64,000 nucleotides of DNA from assembly GCA_043816305.1 (NCBI GenBank), contig JBDRHZ010000043.1, forward strand, positions 44,524-108,523, given 5' to 3'. The number at the start of each line of letters is the position of its first letter. Positions within the stretch are counted from its first letter, which is position 1. Shown here piece after piece: positions 1 through 7,470 of the stretch. The notes under the pieces were generated by a model that did not search any database, was not told where the DNA came from, and worked only from the letters and a program-made list of their open reading frames with translations. The translations under genes were made by a program, and so were the position numbers. Origin of the DNA: JAHIVN01 sp018816645 (lineage in GTDB: Bacteria; Patescibacteriota; Dojkabacteria; JAHIVN01).

Positions 1-1980
1 GTAGAGAAGCTGGTTAACCCTTCTGCTGCAAACAGATACCAGATAACGGGTACCAGTTCCCAGCTCCCATACATCGGAACTTTTCACTCTATCTGTGTAA
101 AGATTCTCCGCCGGGACGGCCATCATCTGGGCATTGACCCAAATTTTTCAATCTACGATACAGATGATCAGCTTTCAGCTGTCAAACAGGCAATGAAGGA
201 ACTAGGCTTAAGTATAAAGGAGTTTAATCCCAAATCAATTCTTAGCTTCATCTCAAGCTCAAAGAACGAGCTGGTCACTCCGGATGAGTACAAGAAATTT
301 TCTCAAGGATATCTGCAAGACGCTGTAAGTACAGTTTATCCAAAATATCAAAAAATTCTTCGCGCTAACAATGCACTTGACTTTGATGATCTTATCGGAA
401 GAACTGTAGAACTTTTGCGAACCGCTCAATCAGTACTGAACATATATCAAAGCCAGTTTAAATACGTACTTGTTGACGAATATCAGGATACAAATCATGC
501 ACAATATGTTCTCGTAAACAAAATTGCGCAGAAAAAAAGAAATATCTGTGTAGTTGGAGATGATGATCAGGCAATTTACAGCTGGAGAGGGGCGACTATC
601 AAGAATATTCTTTCTTTTGAAGAGGATTATCCCGAGGCAAAGGTCATAAAGCTTGAACAAAACTACAGAAGTACGCAGAATATCTTAGACGCCGCACACA
701 ATGTAATCCAGCATAATCAGGCAAGAAAGCCCAAAAAGCTCTGGACTGAAAAAGATCGGGGGCCGAAAGTCGAAGTTTACCGAGCACTTGATGAGAAAGA
801 TGAGTCAAAATTCGTTGTGGAAAAAATCCTTGAGGAAAAAGATTTCCAAAATACCGCAGTTCTATACAGAATAAATGCACAGTCACGAACGCTTGAAGAA
901 GCATTTTTGAACTATGGCGTGCCTTATCAGATATTTGGCGGGATAAGCTTTTATCAGCGGAAAGAAATAAAAGACACCCTCGCTTATCTGAGATGTCTTT
1001 ATAATCCGCAGGATGATGTCAGCTTGAAAAGAATAATAAATACACCTCCTCGTAAAATTGGCTCAGTTACTATAAACAATCTTCAAACGAAAGCTTCCAG
1101 CAATAAGATCTCTATCGTAGAACTCTTGATGCAAAAGCTCGAGACAAAAGATATCACAAATAACTCGGTCCAGAAGGTTGCCCTCATTCTCGAAAAGATG
1201 AAAAAAGCCTCGCTTCAGCTCAAGTTAACCGACCTCATAAACTTTGTTTTAAATGAGTCCGGCTACCTGGACTGGCTCAATGATGGCACTCCGGAAAACG
1301 ATTCCAGAATAGAAAATATCAAAGAATTGATAACTGTGGCAGGCAAATACGATGAGATGGAACCCGAGTCAGCACTGACAGAATTTCTAGAGGAAGTATC
1401 TTTGATAGAAGAACAACAGCTAAAAGCGCAAACTCAGAAGGACAAAAATAGGGTAACTCTGATGACTATGCATTCAGCAAAAGGACTTGAGTTTAAAACT
1501 GTATTTATAGCCGGGATGGAAGAAGGACTTTTCCCGCACTCACGAAGCTATACTGATCCGACCGAGATGGAAGAGGAGAGAAGACTGGCCTATGTAGGTA
1601 TCACAAGAGCAAAAGAGAATCTTTACCTAACTCATGCTGAAAGCCGAAGAGTATTTGGAGCCGAACAGGATAACCTTGTCTCAAGATTTATCTCAGACAT
1701 CCATGAAGAACTAGTAACCTACACTGCATGGGACGCTACTGATGGAATTATCGATAACAGCTCAAGCCACCATAATAAACACGCCCTCACTACTCAATTT
1801 GATCAGATCGATCTCATCGTCGGTGATAGAGTAGAACACAATGAATTTGGTAAAGGCAGAGTAATGGAGATAAATGATAACATAGTCAAAGTCGACTTCG
1901 GTCCGCTGGTTGGAGTAAAACAGCTGGCAGTTGAATATGCCAATTTGAAGAGAATAGAGAAAGAATTTGAAGATAGCTAA
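1..1980 (+). CDS. pcrA: UvrD/PcrA-type superfamily 1 DNA helicase, 5' end cut by window edge
   Basis: ATP-dependent 3'-5' DNA helicase of repair and replication restart. The frame is open from base 1, so the gene starts outside the window; the first in-frame ATG (193) is internal. The visible 659 residues begin after Walker A and contain the TFHSIC motif (about 95-112), DEYQDT Walker B (475-492), GDDDQAIYSWRG, QNYRST, MHSAKGLEF and the VGITRAKE motif. The C-terminus carries the PcrA-style Tudor-like domain (GDRVEHNEFGKGRV). Family length is about 720 residues, so roughly 60 are missing. Bases 31-57 read like the intergenic ACCAG/ACCGG word family and encode an extra loop before TFHSIC that standard PcrA lacks. 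UvrD is equally possible as a name. Confidence 0.95.
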   Translation, partial: VEKLVNPSAANRYQITGTSSQLPYIGTFHSICVKILRRDGHHLGIDPNFSIYDTDDQLSAVKQAMKELGLSIKEFNPKSILSFISSSKNELVTPDEYKKFSQGYLQDAVSTVYPKYQKILRANNALDFDDLIGRTVELLRTAQSVLNIYQSQFKYVLVDEYQDTNHAQYVLVNKIAQKKRNICVVGDDDQAIYSWRGATIKNILSFEEDYPEAKVIKLEQNYRSTQNILDAAHNVIQHNQARKPKKLWTEKDRGPKVEVYRALDEKDESKFVVEKILEEKDFQNTAVLYRINAQSRTLEEAFLNYGVPYQIFGGISFYQRKEIKDTLAYLRCLYNPQDDVSLKRIINTPPRKIGSVTINNLQTKASSNKISIVELLMQKLETKDITNNSVQKVALILEKMKKASLQLKLTDLINFVLNESGYLDWLNDGTPENDSRIENIKELITVAGKYDEMEPESALTEFLEEVSLIEEQQLKAQTQKDKNRVTLMTMHSAKGLEFKTVFIAGMEEGLFPHSRSYTDPTEMEEERRLAYVGITRAKENLYLTHAESRRVFGAEQDNLVSRFISDIHEELVTYTAWDATDGIIDNSSSHHNKHALTTQFDQIDLIVGDRVEHNEFGKGRVMEINDNIVKVDFGPLVGVKQLAVEYANLKRIEKEFEDS

Positions 1981-1995
1981 AATCTCAAAGTGCCT

Positions 1996-2044
1996 AAGCT
2001 CAAAAGCCCATCTGCTCATCCACTCACTGGCTCATCTGCTCCCA
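1996..2044. repeat. Intergenic degenerate repeat, GCTCAT word family
   Basis: Imperfect reiteration of a word like GCTCATCNGCTCA (for example ctgctcatccactcactgg). The same word family recurs in this window near 48770, 52855, 54322 and 61617, always between genes. No reading frame or promoter is seen inside it. Confidence 0.6.
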
Positions 2045-2084
2045 TCGTGATATCATATACAGAACTTAACTTTGAATTATAACC

Positions 2085-2342
2085 ATGCCCGAACAATTAG
2101 GCAGATATATCTTCCTGGCTTTCATTTTACTGCTTGCAGTTTTTCACTCCTATCTCTGGATCAAAATTATTCAGAAAATGGGCTACAAAGGCTGGCTGCC
2201 TATTCTCTTGACAGCAATCATGAGTCTTTTTCTTTATATGTCCGGCTATTACTTCCTTGTACTGCTCATCTTTCTTTCATTCCTGGCGTTTGGAAAGTGG
2301 CCGATTCTAAGAAAAGCTGTAAATAAGTCAAAAAAGAAGTAA
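2085..2342 (+). CDS. Small integral membrane protein, unknown function
   Basis: An 85-residue protein with two or three hydrophobic helices (about residues 7-27, 38-56 and 57-72) and a strongly basic tail (VNKSKKK), which suggests a cytoplasmic C-terminus. The helix pattern and basic tail favour this frame over the overlapping frame from 2072, whose translation is rich in Ser, His and Tyr and has no such organisation. No family is recognised. It stands alone between the helicase and an orphan gene, and the upstream stretch has no clear Shine-Dalgarno. Confidence 0.65.
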   Translation: MPEQLGRYIFLAFILLLAVFHSYLWIKIIQKMGYKGWLPILLTAIMSLFLYMSGYYFLVLLIFLSFLAFGKWPILRKAVNKSKKK

Positions 2343-2411
2343 TAGAAAGTATTCTATACTGGAATTAAGAGTAAATACCTGGAATAACGATATATTTAAT
2401 ATATATTACTT

Positions 2412-3263
2412 ATGGAGCAAGATTCAGGAAGAGTAACAACTGAACAGTTATTCAACAACCCTTTAACTGCTCAAAGACTAGTTGGCCTACTTGCTAGTAT
2501 GAGACCAGAGGTCCAACGTATCTCTATCGTGAATCAGGAAACAGGGCAAAGAGAGGAGTTTAACCTAAAATTATCTAATTTGGATCTGAATAAAAGATTA
2601 GGAGAAGTAATCACCGAGGGTGGTAGACCTTTTGTTGTAAACATCGAAGACCAAGAGTTCATACTAACATATTTCCACTTGAACCAAGATATCGCTCAAT
2701 TTCTGATTGATCATCTTAAATACCCTGGTAGCAGAGAAGCTACATTTCGAATAATTACATTTGCATATCCACCTATAGCTACAGCTCTTAGAGAGAATTG
2801 CACTCTTGAAGCTCTTAGAGCAAAATTCCCGGCTTGTGACAAACCTGAAATCCTGTTACAAAGAATAAAAAGTCTAATTGTGCATCTCGAATCTCCATTT
2901 ATTCTTGATACAATTGTTGAGGCCGACGGGGGGAACCATGCCGCAAGAAATTTGGACGAAAGAATAATGATAGCTGCAGCTTCTCCAGAAGTAGATCTAC
3001 ATTCTTTTTTGACATATACAAAATTATCTGGGAACTCACTACAAAGCACCCTTATTTCTTTCTTGACTGTTCGTGCACTTCTACCGGAAAATAGAGCCAT
3101 TCTGAATCTAAACAAGCAAGCAGATCACTTACAACTCTTACTTGGAAAATCATATACAGAAAGAGTCCCTGCTGAGAAAATATTCATTGCAAGACAATTT
3201 GACAAGTTTGTAGGGAAACTACTCGGAATAATCCTAACAGAAGGAGCAGAAGCAACCGTATAG
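2412..3263 (+). CDS. Hypothetical protein (283 aa), no recognised family
   Basis: Not recognised. The protein is soluble with no signal peptide or membrane helix. Residues 35-95 look like a short alternating strand region (ISIVNQETGQ, FVVNIEDQEFILTYF); the rest is predicted mainly helical and leucine-rich. The start has no Shine-Dalgarno but sits just downstream of a TATATTTAATATAT tract, which suits a short-leader or leaderless transcript. It ends 17 bases from the end of the converging FemAB gene. It is one of about a dozen singleton orphans scattered through the window. Confidence 0.7.
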   Translation: MEQDSGRVTTEQLFNNPLTAQRLVGLLASMRPEVQRISIVNQETGQREEFNLKLSNLDLNKRLGEVITEGGRPFVVNIEDQEFILTYFHLNQDIAQFLIDHLKYPGSREATFRIITFAYPPIATALRENCTLEALRAKFPACDKPEILLQRIKSLIVHLESPFILDTIVEADGGNHAARNLDERIMIAAASPEVDLHSFLTYTKLSGNSLQSTLISFLTVRALLPENRAILNLNKQADHLQLLLGKSYTERVPAEKIFIARQFDKFVGKLLGIILTEGAEATV

Positions 3264-3280
3264 AATCTAGCTCTTCCCAA

Positions 3281-4303
3281 CTACAGAGTATCTTTTATCC
3301 ATTTATAAAGTTTATACCCTAAACCTCTAAACACCTTCACATACTGCGGAAGCATATCTACATGCTCACCACCGAAACCGCTTTTGAAGTAGGAAATTCC
3401 AAATAGGGAATGGTCCTGATCACCCTTTGGTGCTGCTCCCCACTGATCGTAAAAGTTCCTACCGGCTTTTGCCTGCTGCTTAATGATTTCCCACTTTAGT
3501 AAGTATGAGGCCTCTACATCTCGGCCCTTCTTTGTCGCACCTCCATAAAGTTCATACACCTGGTAATCGTTCAAAACCAATAAATATGCCGCAACTACTT
3601 CTCCTTTATACTCTGCCACGTAAATCTTGATGAGGTCCTCTTTTGACATCTCATCCCAGATTCTCTGAAAATAATCTTTCGGATGAGTCTTGAAGCTTGT
3701 GCTGCCTTTTACTGATTCTATTACTTTGTAGAATTTGTCAACCGCTTCATAGCCTTCGACTTCTTTTGCCACAACTCCCTCTCTCACAGCTTTCCGGATA
3801 TTTCTCCTCCACTTTGATCGAACACTTTGAAATAATTCTTCCTCAGTCCTATCGATTCGGATAACGTCAGTCCAGTTTGGTTGGATAGTTTCTCCGGCTA
3901 CCTTCCATCCATCAGTTTCTAATACCATTTTGAAGCTTTCGTTCCAGTTTTCAAATCTCAAGTCATCCTCAGGATCTATCAGTACAAAAGCAATATGCCT
4001 TTCATTTAAGCACTTTGTCAATTCTTGGATAACGTAATCTAAGTACTTGATGTCTCTGACAGAAACTCCCCGGGGAATGTAGGCAAAGCTCGAAAGACCA
4101 ATAAATCGAGTAAACTTTTGAAGAGGGAACTTTCTATAATGAATTGATAATACTGCTACCAAATTTCCCTCCTTGAAAATACCAACCCTTTCTACTCTCC
4201 AGTTGTAAGACTTTACCTCTCCCCAGTTCCAGGATTGAAGCGGCGAACCGCCGAAATGCTGCCAAGCTTGTTTATACTGTTCCTCGTTTAATTTTTTTAC
4301 CAT
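3281..4303 (-). CDS. FemAB/FemX-type aminoacyl-tRNA-dependent peptidoglycan transferase (copy 1)
   Basis: FemAB proteins use aminoacyl-tRNA to add amino acids to the peptidoglycan stem peptide at the cytoplasmic membrane face. This 340-residue protein has the usual length and layout of two GNAT-like halves: an N-terminal SPLQSWNWGEVK segment, the central basic KWRRNIRKAVREG helix, YLLKWEIIKQ, and a C-terminal FYDQWGAAPKG followed by FKSGFGGEHV. It lies directly downstream of a second FemAB gene in the same direction, and a third is at 24162. The 51-base gap carries an ATTGT-N-ACAAT inverted repeat also found before the third copy. The amino acid transferred cannot be read from sequence. Confidence 0.9.
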   Translation of the reverse strand: MVKKLNEEQYKQAWQHFGGSPLQSWNWGEVKSYNWRVERVGIFKEGNLVAVLSIHYRKFPLQKFTRFIGLSSFAYIPRGVSVRDIKYLDYVIQELTKCLNERHIAFVLIDPEDDLRFENWNESFKMVLETDGWKVAGETIQPNWTDVIRIDRTEEELFQSVRSKWRRNIRKAVREGVVAKEVEGYEAVDKFYKVIESVKGSTSFKTHPKDYFQRIWDEMSKEDLIKIYVAEYKGEVVAAYLLVLNDYQVYELYGGATKKGRDVEASYLLKWEIIKQQAKAGRNFYDQWGAAPKGDQDHSLFGISYFKSGFGGEHVDMLPQYVKVFRGLGYKLYKWIKDTL

Positions 4304-4314
4304 ACGATTGTTTT

Positions 4315-4352
4315 ACTATTGTAAGACGATTATGTAACTATTGTCGAACAAT
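4315..4352. promoter_or_regulatory. ATTGT/ACAAT inverted repeats between femAB genes
   Basis: The spacer holds actattgtaagacgat and aactattgtcgaacaatcg. The second has perfect arms attgt/acaat around cga (4340-4352). Nearly the same motif occurs twice at 24118-24152, just before the third FemAB gene. It could be an operator shared by these genes or a member of the short intergenic repeats; the sequence does not decide. Confidence 0.4.
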
Positions 4353-4354
4353 CG

Positions 4355-5347
4355 CTAGCCTCCGGACCTCTGTCTCCACTCATTCACCTTATTCATCACT
4401 CTATACACAACATAGCCAATCCTATCGAACACATAGGTATACTGAGGAGGAAAATCAATTACTTCACCGCCAAATCCCTCCTTGAACTGAACAAGACCAG
4501 GGTATTTAAACTCCGCTCCCCACTCATCATAGTACTTTTTACCAAGTTTCTTTGCATGCCGGATAGTAAACCATTTCATCAGATAGTTTGCCAATAACTC
4601 ATTTCCCTTTTGGCTGCAGCCGCCATACATCTCAAATGCCGAATTCTCATTGTACAAAACCATATATGACCCCACCACTTCACTTCCAGCTTCTGCGATA
4701 AATAAATCAACATTCTCTCCAAACAAATCCCAAATCTTTTTATAGTACGAGCCTTCATGCAGAACATATCCTTTTATCTTACCTATATCCTCGATAATGC
4801 GAACAAAAGAGCTAATATCAAAACTCGTTCCAATGCGTATTTTCACTCCATTCTTCTCAGCTTTGCGGATGTATTGTCTATGTTTCGACCTCATTTCAGA
4901 CAGCAATTCTTCCTCTCTTTTTGATAAATCTAGTACCACCGTCCTATTCGGCTGGATTTGTAGGCCAGTAGCTTTAAACCCAATTCTTTCGTATAACTTT
5001 GGGCTTTGAGTTTTAAGTTTTGAATTGTAGCTAATGTTAGGATCGATCATCAAGTGAGACAGGTGTAATTCGTGTTTTGTAATTTGGCCAATCACATTCT
5101 CAAGATACTTCTCATCCTTTACAGCTATTCCTCTGGGAATGTAGCCAAACTTTTTTCCGTAAATTGGAATTTTTCTTGTAAGAATGGTAAGAATTGATAC
5201 AACTTCATCTTCATCAAATACACCAAGGCGCACTGGTTGCCATTTCGGTTTCTTCAATTCTCCCCAAGCGCAGGACTGAAGCGGGTGGACATCGAGAACC
5301 TTTTCTTGCTTTAAATATTCTTCTTTTGAGAGTTCTTTTATTGACAT
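4355..5347 (-). CDS. FemAB/FemX-type aminoacyl-tRNA-dependent peptidoglycan transferase (copy 2)
   Basis: A 330-residue paralogue of the downstream gene with the same landmarks: HPLQSCAWGELK near the N-terminus, KHRQYIRKAEKNGVKI in the middle, YLMKWFTIRHAKK and YYDEWGAEFKYP, then FKEGFGGEVIDF at the end. The predicted role is interpeptide-bridge or stem-peptide branching in peptidoglycan. Around residue 110-125 the loop SYNSKLKTQSPKLYER is encoded by DNA (5003-5030, read on the minus strand) resembling the intergenic TTCAAAACTCAAA words, so it may be a repeat-derived insertion. With copy 1 it forms a two-gene unit; upstream DNA is shared with the divergent XRE regulator. Confidence 0.9.
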   Translation of the reverse strand: MSIKELSKEEYLKQEKVLDVHPLQSCAWGELKKPKWQPVRLGVFDEDEVVSILTILTRKIPIYGKKFGYIPRGIAVKDEKYLENVIGQITKHELHLSHLMIDPNISYNSKLKTQSPKLYERIGFKATGLQIQPNRTVVLDLSKREEELLSEMRSKHRQYIRKAEKNGVKIRIGTSFDISSFVRIIEDIGKIKGYVLHEGSYYKKIWDLFGENVDLFIAEAGSEVVGSYMVLYNENSAFEMYGGCSQKGNELLANYLMKWFTIRHAKKLGKKYYDEWGAEFKYPGLVQFKEGFGGEVIDFPPQYTYVFDRIGYVVYRVMNKVNEWRQRSGG

Positions 5348-5532
5348 TGTTGTATGTTTTTATGGTTGTTAAGTTAACACTTCCCTGCAGCCATTTAACC
5401 ATAAAACAATATGGCCATTATTCTTCGATTATAATTTGTATAACGGAATATAGCAAAAATAGTAGCAGTAGATGTGTCAGTAGCAGGACAGCTACAAAAT
5501 ATTATCTATAGCAAAACTAATTCCTATCTTGA

Positions 5533-5562
5533 TTGACAAACGCTAAGCTAGTTTTATATAAT
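5533..5562 (+). promoter_or_regulatory. Consensus sigma-70 promoter of the XRE/pseudokinase gene
   Basis: Perfect TTGACA at 5533-5538 and perfect TATAAT at 5557-5562, separated by 18 bases, 25 bases before the ATG at 5588. No Shine-Dalgarno lies between. This is the strongest canonical promoter seen in the window. Confidence 0.8.
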
Positions 5563-5587
5563 CAAAGTTATTATTTAGTCTTAACAA

Positions 5588-6502
5588 ATGTCTGTAAATT
5601 GTTCTATTGGAAAGAAAATCAAAAAAACAAGAGGAGATCTGGGATTATCTCAAAAAGAACTTGGAATACTTACAAACTATTCTGTCCCGACCCTCAGCCT
5701 TATCGAAAGCGGTAAGATAAATATATCAGTCGAATCATTATCAAACATAGCTATGGCGCTGAAGAAACCACTCTCTTATTTCCTCCAAAATGCTCAAGAT
5801 AAGAAGTATGAGGTTAGTACGAAACTTATTGCAATAGAGAATGAGCTTGATGAAATTAAAAGCTCTCTAAATCAGGAGGTTATAAGAGCTCGAAAATCAA
5901 ACTTCAATCTTGCCGTAAGCGGAGGAGTGGGAACTGGTGACAATGGAAGATTTCATCTAATAAATGAACTAGCAAAACACTTCCAAGCGAAAGCTTTTCC
6001 AGAAAACCCAGCTGCAAATCCATACATAGAAAAATTCTACAAAGAAAAAGGCAAGTGGGGATTCCACAGCCAGCTATTCTTCTTTAAGGAAAATTTCAAG
6101 CAGCAGGCTGAGATTAAGAAGAAGCTTGGACCTGTAATTCAAGGTAGAAGTTTGTACGAAAACTTTAGAGTGTTTGCTACTGTTTGGTTCGAAATGGGCT
6201 ATTTAAACAGAGTAGATTTTCAGCTGCTCGGAGATCTTTATGATCAAGCAATTCAAATCATCAGAAAACCTGATCTGATAGTCTATCTAGAAAGCGATCC
6301 GAAGAAAATCTCAAAAACAATTCCTAGATTCAAAGAAAGAAAGATCAATTTGAACCACATTAGAAGAATTCACAGTAAATATAAAGCTTGGACGAAGACA
6401 TTTGATATAGCGCCTATTCTAAGCTTTGATATTCATAAACTCGATCTTTTTGAAAAGAAAAGCATCAAACTGATAGCAGAGGAAATTCAAAACGCCCTCT
6501 AA
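5588..6502 (+). CDS. XRE-family HTH regulator fused to a degenerate deoxynucleoside kinase domain
   Basis: Residues 5-66 form an XRE/Cro helix-turn-helix (GLSQKELGILTNYSVPTLS, then IESGKINIS). Residues 70-100 look like a short coiled linker. Residues 104-304 align along their length with bacterial dGK/dAK-type kinases: NPYIEKFYKEKGKWGFHSQL, the DRS region, LIVYLESDP and a LID-like segment. The P-loop is broken: where the family has G-x-V-G-x-G-K-S this protein reads GGVGTGDNG (112-120), losing the Lys and Ser. The DRS motif is GRS (186-188). The base Glu is retained (FPENP). Inference: a pseudokinase that senses a nucleoside or nucleotide and controls DNA binding. It is followed 43 bases later by another HTH/pseudoenzyme fusion. 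Confidence 0.85.
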   Translation: MSVNCSIGKKIKKTRGDLGLSQKELGILTNYSVPTLSLIESGKINISVESLSNIAMALKKPLSYFLQNAQDKKYEVSTKLIAIENELDEIKSSLNQEVIRARKSNFNLAVSGGVGTGDNGRFHLINELAKHFQAKAFPENPAANPYIEKFYKEKGKWGFHSQLFFFKENFKQQAEIKKKLGPVIQGRSLYENFRVFATVWFEMGYLNRVDFQLLGDLYDQAIQIIRKPDLIVYLESDPKKISKTIPRFKERKINLNHIRRIHSKYKAWTKTFDIAPILSFDIHKLDLFEKKSIKLIAEEIQNAL

Positions 6503-6528
6503 TTATTGTATATAATGATATAGTTTGA

Positions 6529-6542
6529 TATACTATAGTATA
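6529..6542. promoter_or_regulatory. 14-bp perfect palindrome before the HTH/pseudo-NUDIX start
   Basis: tatactatagtata is a perfect palindrome ending 3 bases before the ATG at 6546. A TATAAT hexamer lies upstream at 6511-6516. The position suits an operator overlapping the transcript start, plausibly for one of the two adjacent regulators. No Shine-Dalgarno is present. Confidence 0.45.
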
Positions 6543-6545
6543 GTT

Positions 6546-7154
6546 ATGAGACAACTTATTTCAATCAACAAAGCGGCGGAATTATTAAACGTACACCCAA
6601 ACACTCTAAAGAGATGGGATAAATCCGGCGAGCTAAATGCTATACGATTCGGAATTCGCGGGGATAGAAAATATAGAGAGGAAGACCTCCAGAAATTTAT
6701 AATCTCTTCAAGAAGAAAGAAGAAGATTTACCCAAATGTAGGCCCTCTCGTTGCTGTTGCCTGTATGGTACTAAAAGGTGATAAAATTCTTCTTGGTAAA
6801 AGAACCGCTGAAATGTGCAGGGGGGAGTATTGTCTCGTCGGAGGATCGCTTGCCTTTGGAGAAACATTTGAAGAAACTGCAAAGAACGAAGCGATACTCA
6901 AAGCTAACATAAAGATATCCGAACCGAGAATAATATGTGTCACTAACAATAGAAAAAATATACCTAAAATAAATAGACAAAACATCACAATAGGAACCAT
7001 AGCGAAGTATAAATCAGGAAAGGTCAGAGATAAACAGCCAGATAGGATAATCAATTGGAAATGGTACTACTTGGATAATCTGCCAACACCAATCATCGAA
7101 GCAGATACGAAGATAATTGAATGTTATAAGAAGGGGAGGTTTTATATAGACTAG
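6546..7154 (+). CDS. MerR/excisionase-like HTH fused to a degenerate NUDIX domain
   Basis: Residues 3-55 are a MerR/HTH_17-type DNA-binding domain (SINKAAELLNVHPNTLKRWD, then a wing). Residues 65-195 follow the NUDT15/MTH2-like NUDIX fold: VAVACMVLKGDKILLGKR, GEYCLVGGSLAFGETFEE, and WKWYYLDNLP. The NUDIX box GX5EX7REUXEEXGU is damaged: G100 and E106 are present, but REUXEEXGU reads NEAILKANI (114-122), losing the metal-binding Glu pair, Arg and Gly. Inference: a catalytically dead ligand-binding domain controlling DNA binding, in principle like NrtR but with different domain order. ATG at 6546 is preferred over 6525 because the HTH starts there and the palindrome then lies outside the gene. 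Probably co-regulated with the preceding pseudokinase regulator. Confidence 0.8.
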   Translation: MRQLISINKAAELLNVHPNTLKRWDKSGELNAIRFGIRGDRKYREEDLQKFIISSRRKKKIYPNVGPLVAVACMVLKGDKILLGKRTAEMCRGEYCLVGGSLAFGETFEETAKNEAILKANIKISEPRIICVTNNRKNIPKINRQNITIGTIAKYKSGKVRDKQPDRIINWKWYYLDNLPTPIIEADTKIIECYKKGRFYID

Positions 7155-7209
7155 TGGAAGGGAGAATTTTGGATATTGGTTGTTAGTTATTAGTTGTAAA
7201 TTGGGAATT

Positions 7210-7260
7210 GGGCATAAAAAAGCAGTTTCGTCGCCAAACGTCCCAGCTGTTTTTACGCCC
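7210..7260. other. Long imperfect hairpin after the pseudo-NUDIX gene
   Basis: gggcataaaaa near 7210 pairs with tttttacgccc at 7250-7260, extended by cag/ctg after a bulge. It could act as a terminator for the upstream genes or protect a transcript end, but no clear T-run follows the GC part. Confidence 0.4.
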
Positions 7261-7286
7261 ATTTAATTTTAGCAAATAATCTGTAC

Positions 7287-7306
7287 AAATGCGATTTATC
7301 GCATTT
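7287..7306. promoter_or_regulatory. Perfect 8-bp inverted repeat upstream of zinc-ribbon gene
   Basis: Arms aaatgcga and tcgcattt separated by ttta, ending 11 bases before the ATG at 7318. Symmetry, size and position are those of a typical dimeric repressor operator. The binding protein is unknown; the two HTH fusions just upstream are obvious candidates. Confidence 0.45.
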
Positions 7307-7317
7307 ACATAATAACT

Positions 7318-7470
7318 ATGAAGAAATCGCAAAACCCGAAAACACCCCTCTGCCCAAGATGTTTTAATGTAATTAAAGAGGTAGATGACAAATGCCCAAG
7401 GTGTGGATTTCCACTTTTGTCAGACAACCACATAGTATATGTTGAAGACTTAACACCTAAGAACCCCTAG
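7318..7470 (+). CDS. Small zinc-ribbon protein (50 aa)
   Basis: A 50-residue frame with two CxxC knuckles, CPRC at residues 12-15 and CPRCGF at 26-31, spaced as in a zinc ribbon and followed by an acidic tail. The CPRCG knuckle makes the frame convincing despite its size. Possible roles are RNA, ribosome or transcription-complex binding; none can be assigned. It sits downstream of the two pseudoenzyme regulators behind a 20-base operator-like inverted repeat. Its last 14 bases overlap the end of the converging P-loop orphan. Confidence 0.65.
   Translation: MKKSQNPKTPLCPRCFNVIKEVDDKCPRCGFPLLSDNHIVYVEDLTPKNP

Noticed and set aside
2072..2326. Plus-strand frame overlapping the 85-residue membrane protein
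   Set aside because: No hydrophobic organisation; Ser/Tyr/His-rich translation typical of an out-of-frame reading.
2711..3115. 134-codon frame on the minus strand inside the 2412 orphan
   Set aside because: Shadow of the plus-strand gene; no start context and low-complexity Arg/Ser composition.
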